Source of the DNA: Clostridiales bacterium CHKCI001
GTDB lineage: Bacteria; Bacillota; Clostridia; Lachnospirales; Lachnospiraceae
Assembly (NCBI GenBank): GCA_900045905.1
Contig: FCNS01000037.1
Span: 1-64,000, forward strand
DNA length: 64,000 nucleotides
Direction of reading: 5' to 3'
Positions 1 to 7,989 of the stretch are shown piece after piece (the stretch's first letter is position 1; each line of letters starts with the position of its first letter). The notes beneath the pieces are model-generated. The model did no database searches. It was given only the letters and a program-made list of their open reading frames with translations, and was not told the origin of the DNA. The translations under genes were made by a program, and so were the position numbers.

Positions 1-530
1 AGTTTGAAATACAACTGATTATCCTTAACAGACAGTGGGATACCACGATCGATCTGCTTTGCTCTAATACAGGGTAATTCTCCATATTTTGAAAAGTGTA
101 ATTTTTTCCCATTCGCATAAAGACATTGTTCCACACCCCGCCAAACATCTTCGGCTTTCGTAAGAGCAAATATGGAGCCAATGCCATATTTTTTACCGAT
201 TGGTATCATGGAAGTTCTGCAAACATCCCATGTGACATGATATTGTTTTTGCATTGCATTCAACTGATTGGCAAGATTTTTTCTTTTCGTCTTATCTTGG
301 GTAGAACCATAGAGAGCAAGCAGTTTTCGGTATCGTTTTGTTCGCATGAGTTGGTCGTAATTATTTTTCATAAGACCGACCAGTTCATTGCCTGCTTTTC
401 GTATCTTATCGGAAAGTGCCACAATGCTTTGTGCATCAGAAGAAGACATATCGGTTTCAACAACCAGGATATGTCTGTCGGAACATTTACGATATTGTTT
501 TAGGGATTTGTTGTATTCTTCATCCATCAT
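1..530 (-). CDS. tnpB: IS605-type TnpB, partial (continues beyond window start)
   Basis: An open frame on the minus strand starts at ATG 530 and is still open at base 1, giving about 176 residues of the N-terminal part. Fragments such as ALSDKIRKAGNELV, PIGKKYGIGSIFALTKAED and IRAKQIDRGIPLSVKD resemble the long TnpB/OrfB proteins of Lachnospiraceae IS200/IS605 elements, which are RNA-guided endonucleases encoded beside the TnpA transposase. The start codon overlaps the end of the tnpA remnant (its stop is at 520-522), the usual tight IS605 arrangement. The catalytic RuvC region lies outside the window, so activity cannot be judged. Confidence 0.7.
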   Translation of the reverse strand, partial: MMDEEYNKSLKQYRKCSDRHILVVETDMSSSDAQSIVALSDKIRKAGNELVGLMKNNYDQLMRTKRYRKLLALYGSTQDKTKRKNLANQLNAMQKQYHVTWDVCRTSMIPIGKKYGIGSIFALTKAEDVWRGVEQCLYANGKKLHFSKYGELPCIRAKQIDRGIPLSVKDNQLYFK

Positions 531-930
531 AATTTTTCTGCTCCTCAATATACTTAACTACTGTAGCTTCACTTATATGTCCTACCGTAGATACAAAATA
601 TCCTCTTGACCATAATACACCACACTTAGCATAAAACTGTTTTCGTTGTGGAAAGGCTTTGAACAATTCTATGGCACTTATACTTTTAAGCGTTCTAACA
701 ACATCGCAAGGTGCTACTGTTTGTGGTACATCTACAAAAATATGAATATGGTCTGGCATTATTTCTAGTGCTTTCATATTGTATTTATAATCATTACAGA
801 TCCTCTGTAATATATGTTTGAAAGCAGCTTCAACGTTACCGCTTAATACAGAAAATCGAAATCACTATATAATAGGATACTGTATCAGGTATTTACAATG
901 CGAAGCACTATGATATTGTTCCTCGCTCAT
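520..930 (-). pseudogene. tnpA: IS200/IS605 TnpA transposase, inactivated
   Basis: TnpA is the small HUH (Y1) single-strand transposase of the IS200/IS605 family. From ATG 930 the frame reads about 21 residues, meets two consecutive stops (TAG TGA) where the family normally has a short conserved loop, then continues in the same frame to 520. The downstream part keeps the HUH motif (PDHIHIFVD) and the catalytic tyrosine context (VVKYIEEQ). Around two residues seem to be missing at the stops. The element therefore cannot make intact TnpA unless the stops are read through. A protein started at the internal ATG 777 would lack the first strands of the fold. Confidence 0.8.
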
Positions 931-1106
931 AATTTTGTTCTCCTAATTGATATTTTTCCTGTATACCTCTACGCATTAAATCGAAAAAGGTAATTGTTTT
1001 TCCTTCCTCAACAGGAATAGATACGAGCAAGGTTTTCAAGTTCAACTTTCCATTCAATAGGAATTGAAATATTTATTTATACGTTATTTGATTTTAGCTG
1101 CGACAT
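908..1106 (-). pseudogene. Degenerate small ORF upstream of tnpA
   Basis: Reading leftward from ATG 1106, a stop follows nine codons. The frame then continues with fragments IPIEWKVELENLARIYS and, after a one-base shift, GKTITFFDLMRRGIQEKY, ending at 908-910 inside the start of tnpA. The amphipathic pattern is like a short ribbon-helix-helix DNA-binding protein. Its position directly before tnpA suggests an accessory gene of the same insertion element, now broken by one stop and one frameshift. The family assignment is an impression only. Confidence 0.35.
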
Positions 1107-1393
1107 ATATCGATTCCTCTCTTTTCTATCATACATAGATTATATAGATTTTCTATGATGCTGTCAAGCAAAAAGTGGCTTTCATTCCACACGCAAGCGT
1201 GCGGTTTTTTCGCCACGAATTTATAACCATGTCTCGTAAAAACTTCTGCCAGATCTCTATATCTCTGTGCATACTCCGTCATACCATGAGAAATTTGCAG
1301 CACTGCCAATGCAGTAGAATCTGGTATCCAAAAAACTCCATGAATAGTTGTTTTCCCATCCACTGACAAATAAGTAAACCTTTCTTCTTTCAT
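1094..1393 (-). pseudogene. Truncated alpha/beta hydrolase (lysophospholipase-like) fragment
   Basis: The first 50 residues (SVDGKTTIHGVFWIPD ... LQISHGMTEYAQRYRDLAE) match the start of monoacylglycerol lipase/lysophospholipase family hydrolases, including the HGM oxyanion-hole motif. After residue about 55 (RHGY) the similarity ends abruptly and the frame runs into unrelated, cysteine- and lysine-rich codons next to the insertion element. The nucleophile serine (GxSxG), the catalytic Asp and His are all missing; the family is normally about 270-330 residues. It was probably cut by insertion or deletion at the IS605 end. Confidence 0.6.
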
Positions 1394-1437
1394 TTTCTAT
1401 TATTCCTTTCAACTGTATCGAAAAGCCCATGGAATTA

Positions 1438-1860
1438 TTATTCAAATTTCTCAATCACACATCCATGTTCTTTATTTTTCTTATCATAATTAATTCCAAC
1501 AAGCAAAATATCGCCTGTGCAATGTTTGAGTGCAGATGAATATTTTTTCTCTTTCATCTGCTGAATTGCTACTTTTACATTCTTGTTCCACATGAAAAAA
1601 TGCTCTTTGAAATTCTTTTCCTTAGTAATTGCCAAGTTGGCAAACATCTGCTCGGAATCATAGCCCTTACTATAATAGGCTGTAAGCATATTCGCAATGA
1701 TTAGCTTGCCAAACTGACATGTCCGACTATTGGAGATCAATACCTACATCGTATTCATTACAGCGTTTATATATGCAGGAAGTCCTGTCTTATCAACATA
1801 TATCTTGGAATTAAGTCCAACCTGAAATGCACTGTTATTCGGATTTACGAACCTCCCCAT
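1438..1860 (-). pseudogene. Remnant of AAA-ATPase / PD-(D/E)XK nuclease-like protein
   Basis: From ATG 1860 (behind a GGGAGA ribosome-like site) the frame reads MGRFVNPNNSAFQ ... KIYVDKTGLPAYINAVMNT, typical of the start of the large Predicted AAA-ATPase (DUF1703-type) family. A TAG stop follows near 1743. The frame continues with a degraded P-loop region, GYDSEQMFANLAI, and then jumps to the C-terminal nuclease-like segment GDILLVGINYDKK. The intact family is about 500-570 residues, so at least 350 residues are missing from the middle. The expected P-loop GKS is also lost (SRTCQFGKLI). Confidence 0.65.
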
Positions 1861-2040
1861 TTTCCACACTCTCCCTTCCGAAATCTATTTGCTGCTGTCT
1901 TTTTAAGTATAGCGTATTCCATTTATTATTCTCCCATATTACCATAAGCGGTCAGAGTTATCAAGAATCGTGAAGAGTTATTCCATATAATTTTAAAAAA
2001 TCTATAGTCATTTTTTCTTTTCTTTCTATACAAATTGTGT
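1861..2040. other. Intergenic, no gene seen
   Basis: AT-rich spacer between the AAA-ATPase remnant and the lipoprotein promoter. I see no RNA gene, hairpin or coding frame worth recording. Confidence 0.5.
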
Positions 2041-2099
2041 TATAATAACAATGTTTTCTTTTTTACAAAATATTACAATTTTTACAACATATGGGAGGA
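2041..2099 (+). promoter_or_regulatory. -10 box and ribosome site of lipoprotein gene
   Basis: A perfect TATAAT lies at 2041-2046; the -35 region 17 bp upstream is poor. The GGGAGGA ribosome site at 2093-2099 is nine bases before ATG 2109. It fits that start and not the ATG at 2091, which the site itself overlaps. Confidence 0.45.
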
Positions 2100-2108
2100 T
2101 TTTTATTT

Positions 2109-2804
2109 ATGAAACATCAGAAAAAACGGTGCTTAGTCTTTTTATCTGCATTAATCATAGCATTGTCTGCTTGTGGCAGTCAGCCATCTAGCCAATCTGC
2201 TTCACAAACAACGGAATATACGACAGAACAAAAGACTACAAAAAACACTACACAATCGAAAGAAACTACAGAAGAGGAAACTACACAATCTAAAAAGGAA
2301 ATAGCCTCCAAAAAAGCAAAGGAAAAATCCATTGCTGCATCTAAAGAAGAGGCTTCAGAAAAAGCTTCCATCAAGGCATCTAAGGCAGAAGAATCCAAAA
2401 AAGCTTCGATCGAGTCATCCAAGGAAGAAGAAAAACAAGCTTCCATCGCTCAGTCACAGGCAGAAGCACAGCAGGCTTCGATTGCCGCTTCTCAGCAAGC
2501 TTCCGTAGCTCAATCACAGGCAGAGGCACAGCAAGCTTCCATCGCCGCTTCCCAACAAGCTTCGGCAGCTCAATCACAGGCGGAAGCAGAAGCAGCTTCC
2601 ATCGCTGCTTCTCAGCAAGCCTCCATTGCCCAATCACAAGCACAGCAGAACAATCAGACACAAATGGTCTGGCTTACAAAAACTGGTTCCAAATATCATA
2701 ACAAACCAAATTGCGGAAACAGTAATCCAGACACCTCCTGGCAAGTACCACTTGGACAGGCACAGGCAAGTGGATATGAGCCTTGCAAAAATTGCTTCCG
2801 CTAA
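2109..2804 (+). CDS. Repetitive surface lipoprotein with C-terminal Cys/His motif
   Basis: 231 residues. A signal peptide ends in the lipobox LSAC, so it is predicted to be lipid-anchored outside the membrane. Residues about 25-185 are a low-complexity spacer of Ser, Ala, Lys, Glu and Gln, with imperfect repeats built on QASIAASQQAS and AQSQAEAQ. The C-terminus (about 185-231) is a compact conserved-looking unit: VWLTKTGSKYHNKPNCG, then PLGQAQASGYEPCKNCF, with His-x4-Cys and Cys-x2-Cys that could bind metal. Similar tails occur at the ends of various secreted Firmicute proteins. The function is unknown; the layout suggests a small C-terminal module held away from the membrane on a flexible stalk. 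ATG 2109 was chosen from the ribosome site. Confidence 0.75.
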   Translation: MKHQKKRCLVFLSALIIALSACGSQPSSQSASQTTEYTTEQKTTKNTTQSKETTEEETTQSKKEIASKKAKEKSIAASKEEASEKASIKASKAEESKKASIESSKEEEKQASIAQSQAEAQQASIAASQQASVAQSQAEAQQASIAASQQASAAQSQAEAEAASIAASQQASIAQSQAQQNNQTQMVWLTKTGSKYHNKPNCGNSNPDTSWQVPLGQAQASGYEPCKNCFR

Positions 2805-2860
2805 AAATGAAAAAAGAGCCTTCTAAATTCTTTTTGTATACTATTACAAGAATTTAAAAA

Positions 2861-2900
2861 TGCCACTTTTGACAGGAAATATTTCCTGTCAAGAGTGGCA
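2861..2900. terminator. Bidirectional terminator hairpin
   Basis: Two 20-base arms at 2861-2880 and 2881-2900 pair along their whole length with one mismatch (TGCCACTTTTGACAGG against CCTGTCAAGAGTGGCA). It lies between the convergent lipoprotein gene and ilvE. An AT-rich tract follows on either side. Confidence 0.8.
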
Positions 2901-2925
2901 TTTATCGTTTCATTATTTATTTTAA

Positions 2926-3996
2926 TCAGTCTACCTGTACACTCCAGCCTTCTGGTCCCTTTACTTTGCCTAACTGGATGCCTGTTACGGTATCATAAAG
3001 TTTCTGACTTAATTCTCCAATCTTTCCTCCATTGATTTCAAAGCGGTGATCTTCAAATCTCAGTTCTCCTACTGGAGAAATAACTGCAGCTGTACCACTT
3101 CCGAAACATTCTTCTAATGTACCGTTCATAGCAGCTTCATATACTTCATCTACAGAAATACGTCTTTCTTCTACTGGAACGCCCCATTGCTTACAGAGCT
3201 GAATAACAGAATCTCTTGTTACACCTGCTAAAATACTTCCTGTTAGCATTGGAGTAACAACGGTTCCATTAATCTTGAAAAAGATATTCATTGCTCCTAC
3301 TTCTTCGATGTATTTTCTTTCTACACCATCTAACCAAAGTACCTGAGAATATCCTTCGTCATGTGCTTTTACTTGACTCTTTAAGCTGGCTACATAATTA
3401 CCGCCAGTCTTTGCTTCACCGATACCGCCACGAACTGCACGAACGTATTCATCTTCAATCCAAATCTTAACTGGTTCTAATCCACTTTCATAATATGGAC
3501 CAACTGGAGAAAGAATAATGATAAATAGATAAGTATCGGATGGTCTTACTCCTAAAAATGGATCGGTTGCAATAATAAATGGACGAATATATAAGGAAGT
3601 TCCTGGTTTTTCTGGAATCCAGTCTGCATCTGTCTTTACAATTGCTTTTAATGCCTGCAAGAAATCTTCTTCTGGGATTTCTGGAATACAAAGTCTGCGA
3701 TTTGTTTTGTTTGCACGCTCAATATTTTTATCTGGACGGAATAATAAAACTTCTTCCTTTGGTCCACGATATGCTTTTAATCCTTCAAACATCTCTTGTC
3801 CATAATGAAATACCATTGCAGATGGTTCGAGTACAATTGGCTGATATGGCACAATTCTTGGATCATGCCATCCTTTTCCTGTCTCATAATTCATAATAAA
3901 CATATGATCAGTAAAAATGGTTCCGAATACTAACGGATCATCGGCTGCTGGTTTTTGCTTTGGGCTTGTTGTTAATTCATATTTGATATCTAACAT
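2926..3996 (-). CDS. ilvE: Branched-chain amino acid aminotransferase
   Basis: 356 residues, normal for the bacterial type II branched-chain aminotransferase, a fold-type IV PLP enzyme that interconverts leucine, isoleucine and valine with their keto acids using glutamate. The catalytic lysine is in GGIGEAKTGGNYVASL (about residue 197), and the cofactor-binding segment EECFGSGTAAVISPVG is present. MVFHYGQEMFEGLKAYRG is also typical. The start follows GAGAGGATGA. It appears monocistronic, with a long 5' region (3997-4200) carrying a hairpin that could be attenuating. Confidence 0.95.
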   Translation of the reverse strand: MLDIKYELTTSPKQKPAADDPLVFGTIFTDHMFIMNYETGKGWHDPRIVPYQPIVLEPSAMVFHYGQEMFEGLKAYRGPKEEVLLFRPDKNIERANKTNRRLCIPEIPEEDFLQALKAIVKTDADWIPEKPGTSLYIRPFIIATDPFLGVRPSDTYLFIIILSPVGPYYESGLEPVKIWIEDEYVRAVRGGIGEAKTGGNYVASLKSQVKAHDEGYSQVLWLDGVERKYIEEVGAMNIFFKINGTVVTPMLTGSILAGVTRDSVIQLCKQWGVPVEERRISVDEVYEAAMNGTLEECFGSGTAAVISPVGELRFEDHRFEINGGKIGELSQKLYDTVTGIQLGKVKGPEGWSVQVD

Positions 3997-4084
3997 AACT
4001 ACTCATCCTCTCTTTAGAAATCTATACCCTTAGGTCGTTTCCTCTATTCGCTTACTCCCTCTTCCTTTCATCTAGGAAAGGTAT

Positions 4085-4107
4085 AAAAGGCTTTAACACA
4101 GCCTTTT
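4085..4107 (-). terminator. Hairpin between folA and ilvE (terminator or attenuator)
   Basis: AAAAGGCT at 4085-4092 pairs with AGCCTTTT at 4100-4107. On the minus strand the stem ends in a short T run, so it could end the folA transcript or act as an attenuator before ilvE. A 27-codon leucine-rich frame (4151 down to 4068) overlaps it. Confidence 0.5.
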
Positions 4108-4209
4108 GTAGAAAGCCCCCATAGCTGAAGCAGATGTTTTTGGATCAACATGGTAACACTTTATCATATAGAAGAACTAAAAATAATTTAAAACTTTTTT
4201 TTGTGTCTG

Positions 4210-4701
4210 TCAAGGCTTTCTAACGTATTTTTGAAAATAATATTCCAAATCAAAATAGGTCTGTTCTTCGCTTTCCTCTTTCATCATCCATTCCTCCATT
4301 TGAGTTAAATCGGGGAAAAAAGCATCTGCTTGATAAGTATAATTAATTTTTGTAACATGTATCGTATCTACAAATGGAAGGAATTGTTCATACACACTTT
4401 GTCCGCCAATAATATAAACATCCTCAGAACGATAATTCTTTAACACTTCATTTGCCTCTTTGCTGTTATGTGCAACAATTACATTTCTGGGATGATAATT
4501 CGTTCTTGTCGTCAAAACAATATTCGTACGCTTTGCAAGGGGCTGACCGCCTGGAAGACTTTCTAATGTTTTTCTTCCCATAACCACAACTTTCCCCATC
4601 GTTTCTCTTTGAAATAATTGCATATCGGCTGGGATTCGCACAAGCAGCTTTCCTTGATTGCCGATCGCCCAATTATTATCTACTGCCACAATCATCTGCA
4701 T
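4210..4701 (-). CDS. folA: Dihydrofolate reductase
   Basis: 163 residues, the usual size. It reduces dihydrofolate to tetrahydrofolate with NADPH. Visible motifs are VAVDNNWAIGNQGKLL at the N-terminus (substrate loop), VVMGRKTLESLPGGQPL, and VYIIGGQSVYEQFLP in the NADPH-binding region. The start at 4701 follows AAGGAGAATTATT. It is the last gene of a leftward run with the DUF711 and ACT genes. Confidence 0.93.
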   Translation of the reverse strand: MQMIVAVDNNWAIGNQGKLLVRIPADMQLFQRETMGKVVVMGRKTLESLPGGQPLAKRTNIVLTTRTNYHPRNVIVAHNSKEANEVLKNYRSEDVYIIGGQSVYEQFLPFVDTIHVTKINYTYQADAFFPDLTQMEEWMMKEESEEQTYFDLEYYFQKYVRKP

Positions 4702-4748
4702 AATAATTCTCCTTCCATAAGAAATACGAAAACCTTATTCCTATTTAT

Positions 4749-6113
4749 TTAATTTTTAAAGCTGTGAATTGGAGCTGGAATTCTTCCACCTCTTGTTACA
4801 AATGCAGAACAGTCTTTTTGATTCACTGGCATAATCGGAGCATAACCAAGCAAACCTCCAAATTCAACGGTTTCTCCAACTCCTTTTCCAATGACTGGAA
4901 TAATACGAACGGCCGTTGTTTTTTGATTTACCATACCAATCGCTGCCTCGTCTGCAATAATACCTGCAATCGTAGTAGCTTTTGTATCTCCTGGAATTGC
5001 AATCATATCCAATCCTACGGAACATACACAGGTCATAGCCTCTAGTTTTTCTAATGTTAACGCCCCACAAGCTGCTGCTTCAATCATTCCCTGATCTTCA
5101 CTAACTGGAATAAATGCTCCACTCAGTCCACCTACATAAGACGAAGCCATAACACCACCTTTTTTCACTTGGTCATTTAACATTGCCAGGGCTGCTGTTG
5201 TACCTGGTGCACCAACCATTTCTAGACCAATCTCTTCCAAGATCTCTGCCACACTATCGCCAACCGCAGGAGTTGGAGCAAGAGAAAGATCAATAATACC
5301 GAAAGGAATATTCAAACGGCGGCTTGCCTCCTGTGCAACTAGCTGGCCAACACGAGTGATCTTAAACGCAGTCTTTTTAATTTTTTCACAAAGTTCTTCA
5401 AAGTTTTTGCCTCTTACTTCTTCTAATGCCGTTTTTACAACACCTGGGCCACTGACTCCAACATTAATAATTGCGTCTGCTTCTGTAACTCCATGAAAAG
5501 CTCCAGCCATAAATGGATTATCATCTGGTGCATTACAAAAAACAACTAATTTGGCACATCCAAGCGAATCATTTTCTTTTGTAAGTTCCGCCGTTTTTCG
5601 CACAATTTCACCCATCAGACAAATGGCATCCATATTCATTCCTGTTTTTGTAGATCCTACATTAACTGAACTACATACACGTTCCGTCGCAGCAAGTGCT
5701 TCTGGAATGGATTCAATTAAAAGCCGATCTGCCGTCGTCATACCTTTACTTACTAATGCAGAATAGCCTCCAATAAAGTTTACTCCAACTGTTTTTGCCG
5801 CACAATCTAACGTTTTTGCAATCGTTACAAAGTCTTCGGATGTTTTACAACAGCTGCCTCCAACAAGCGCAATTGGAGTAACCGAAATACGTTTGTTTAC
5901 GATCGGAATTCCATATTCTTGTTCAATATCCTGTCCCGTAGAAACTAATTTTTCTGCCAGTTTTGTAATTTTATTATAAATTTTTTCATTTACTTTTTCT
6001 AAGTCGTTATCACAGCAATCCAGCAGACTAATTCCCATTGTAATGGTTCGAACATCCAATTTTTCTTGCTCAATCATATGATTGGTTTCATTTACTTCAA
6101 AAATATTTAGCAT
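4749..6113 (-). CDS. DUF711 / UPF0210 (PFL) family protein
   Basis: 454 residues, the full family length. [13 protein letters not shown] at the start, [13 protein letters not shown], and glycine-rich segments such as [19 protein letters not shown] are characteristic of UPF0210. This conserved family of uncharacterised cytoplasmic proteins is almost always encoded next to a UPF0237 ACT-domain protein, as here. The start follows AAGGAGGAGCT. The biochemical function is not established. The pair spacing is 9 bp, so they are cotranscribed. Confidence 0.9.
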   Translation of the reverse strand: MLNIFEVNETNHMIEQEKLDVRTITMGISLLDCCDNDLEKVNEKIYNKITKLAEKLVSTGQDIEQEYGIPIVNKRISVTPIALVGGSCCKTSEDFVTIAKTLDCAAKTVGVNFIGGYSALVSKGMTTADRLLIESIPEALAATERVCSSVNVGSTKTGMNMDAICLMGEIVRKTAELTKENDSLGCAKLVVFCNAPDDNPFMAGAFHGVTEADAIINVGVSGPGVVKTALEEVRGKNFEELCEKIKKTAFKITRVGQLVAQEASRRLNIPFGIIDLSLAPTPAVGDSVAEILEEIGLEMVGAPGTTAALAMLNDQVKKGGVMASSYVGGLSGAFIPVSEDQGMIEAAACGALTLEKLEAMTCVCSVGLDMIAIPGDTKATTIAGIIADEAAIGMVNQKTTAVRIIPVIGKGVGETVEFGGLLGYAPIMPVNQKDCSAFVTRGGRIPAPIHSFKN

Positions 6114-6122
6114 AGCTCCTCC

Positions 6123-6395
6123 TTAAATACGATGCATTTTTGTAAAAATCTCTTCTTTTTGACAACGGATTTTAACTCCAATTTTCTCTCCCAATGCATC
6201 TAATTCTGTAACAATACTGCCAAACTCTTTTGAAGAATCATTTACATCCACAATCATCATCATATTAAAATATCCTTGAACAATTGTTTGAGAAATATCT
6301 AAAATATTAATATTTGCTTCCGCAAGATAAGTACATACTTTTGCGATAATACCTACGGTATCCTTTCCTACTACTGTAATGATTGCCTTTGTCAT
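6123..6395 (-). CDS. ACT-domain protein, UPF0237 family
   Basis: 90 residues forming one ACT domain: KAIITVVGKDTVGIIAKVCTYL at the start, then NILDISQTIVQGYFNMMMIVD. ACT domains usually bind amino acids or other small ligands and regulate a partner. The partner here is presumably the DUF711 protein encoded 9 bp downstream. I chose the second ATG (6395), because AGAAAGGG sits at the right distance before it and the seven extra upstream codons are not family-like. Confidence 0.88.
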   Translation of the reverse strand: MTKAIITVVGKDTVGIIAKVCTYLAEANINILDISQTIVQGYFNMMMIVDVNDSSKEFGSIVTELDALGEKIGVKIRCQKEEIFTKMHRI

Positions 6396-6500
6396 AGTTT
6401 TCCCTTTCTTTGTCATTTTTTCAATCTTACTTTTTGTTTCTATTGAAAAAGCTGCTCTGTAAACAATAAAAACTATTTTACGAAACAGCCTTTTGCTCTG

Positions 6501-7298
6501 TTAAATTTGAACTACGGGTGACATTTGATTTCGTTGTGCCACGTGAATTGGGAAATCAGAGGAATGGTATTTTGTATCTGCCATATCAATTTCACAACAA
6601 ACGGTTTCATATGCCAACGCCTCATAATTGTTTTCCTGGCTCAAATGCCCCAGCATAATATATTTTAAATCATCATGCAATACCTCATTTAAAAGCTGTC
6701 CAGCACATTCATTGGATAAATGTCCATATTTTCCAAAAATACGACGCTTTAAATAATATGGATACGATCCCATCTCTAGCATTCTCACATCATGATTTGC
6801 CTCTAAAAGTATCGCATCTAAATTCAATAAATGCTGAACGGTATAATCATTATAATCACCCAAATCCGTAATAACTCCAATTACACTTGTATTCGATTGC
6901 ACACGGTAAGCCACTGGATTTGCTGCATCGTGACTATTGGAGAACGGCAATATTTCCATATCACCTGCTATAACTGTCTCATCTGGCAAAATTGGATGAT
7001 ATAAGTCAGAATCAATTTCTCCCTTTTTATCTATTTGTTTGATCGCCTGCAATGTCTCTTTTGTACCATAAAGTGGAATCCCAAATTTCTTTGACAATAC
7101 ACGAATTCCCTGAATATGGTCGGAATGTTCATGCGTAATAAAGATTCCATCTAAGTCAGATGGTTTCAAATCGAGATTTTTTAGATTGTCAGTAATCCTT
7201 TTACAGGAAACTCCCGCATCAATTAAAATATGTGACTGTTCTGTTCCAATATAAGTACAATTTCCACTGCTCCCACTCGCAATGCTAGCAAAACGCAT
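6501..7298 (-). CDS. MBL-fold metallo-hydrolase (YycJ/WalJ-like)
   Basis: 265 residues from ATG 7298, which follows GGTGGGAGTAAA. The longer open frame to 7475 has no ribosome site and overlaps coaE. RFASIASGSSGNCTYIG is the hallmark start of the YycJ/WalJ subgroup. The metal-binding HxHxDH motif appears as ITHEHSDHIQGI, and further ligands lie in NSHDA and LGHLSQENN. Family members are cytoplasmic metal-dependent hydrolases, some linked to DNA processing and cell-wall control; the substrate is uncertain. Confidence 0.88.
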   Translation of the reverse strand: MRFASIASGSSGNCTYIGTEQSHILIDAGVSCKRITDNLKNLDLKPSDLDGIFITHEHSDHIQGIRVLSKKFGIPLYGTKETLQAIKQIDKKGEIDSDLYHPILPDETVIAGDMEILPFSNSHDAANPVAYRVQSNTSVIGVITDLGDYNDYTVQHLLNLDAILLEANHDVRMLEMGSYPYYLKRRIFGKYGHLSNECAGQLLNEVLHDDLKYIMLGHLSQENNYEALAYETVCCEIDMADTKYHSSDFPIHVAQRNQMSPVVQI

Positions 7299-7380
7299 TT
7301 TACTCCCACCTTTTTTAACCATTTCGATAAAATATACAAATTTTACCGCCCTTTTATTATAGAAAAGCATATCTAAGCTG

Positions 7381-7968
7381 TCAACCCAGAAGTCGATGAA
7401 TTTGAGCCTTTGTCTCCTCAAAATCTCCCCCATTTTCGATGACATAATCTGCAATTTCATAAAATCTTTCTTCATCCATCTGCTGCTTCATAATTGCTTT
7501 GCACCGTTCTCTTGAGTACCCTCTGGACGCGATTAATCGCTCAATTCTTACTTCATCTGGCGCGTGAATATACCACACCCAATCACATTCATCGCTCATA
7601 CCGCTCTCTTCTAAAATTGCGGTTTCTAAAAACAAAAACTCATATTTTCCAGACTTTTCGATTTTCTCCATCTCTTTCACAATTGCTTTACAAATCAACG
7701 GATGTGTTAAACCATTAATTTTTTGGATGGATGCGTTATCTTTAAATGCAATTTCTGCTAGTTTTCTCTTATCAATCGTTCCATTATCCATCAAAATTCC
7801 ATTTCCATAAACCTCAATCAAACGATCATAAGTAGCGCCTCCTGGTTCCATTAATTGATGTCCTACTTCATCCGCCAGAATCACATAGGCCGAGTAATGA
7901 TTCTTAATATAGTCCAGCACACTTGATTTTCCAGAACCAACCCCTCCAGTAATACCAATTGTTATCAT
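7381..7968 (-). CDS. coaE: Dephospho-CoA kinase
   Basis: 195 residues, normal. It phosphorylates dephospho-CoA, the last step of coenzyme A synthesis. The P-loop is ITGGVGSGKSSVLDYI at the N-terminus; LADEVGHQLMEPGG and THPLI follow as in the family. It lies 21 bp downstream of polA on the same strand, a common clostridial pairing (polA-coaE), and they are probably cotranscribed. Confidence 0.93.
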   Translation of the reverse strand: MITIGITGGVGSGKSSVLDYIKNHYSAYVILADEVGHQLMEPGGATYDRLIEVYGNGILMDNGTIDKRKLAEIAFKDNASIQKINGLTHPLICKAIVKEMEKIEKSGKYEFLFLETAILEESGMSDECDWVWYIHAPDEVRIERLIASRGYSRERCKAIMKQQMDEERFYEIADYVIENGGDFEETKAQIHRLLG

Positions 7969-7989
7969 AATCTCCTCCTCTTTTTGTAA

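Noticed and set aside
2180-2661. Two antisense open frames within the lipoprotein gene
   Set aside because: They arise from the Ser/Ala/Glu codon repeats; no ribosome sites and low-complexity products.
3997-4209. T-box riboswitch before ilvE
   Set aside because: The conserved T-box sequence and a full stem I pattern are not visible.
7381-7475. Longer N-terminus for the MBL-fold hydrolase
   Set aside because: It overlaps coaE, lacks a ribosome site and is unlike the family; ATG 7298 fits.
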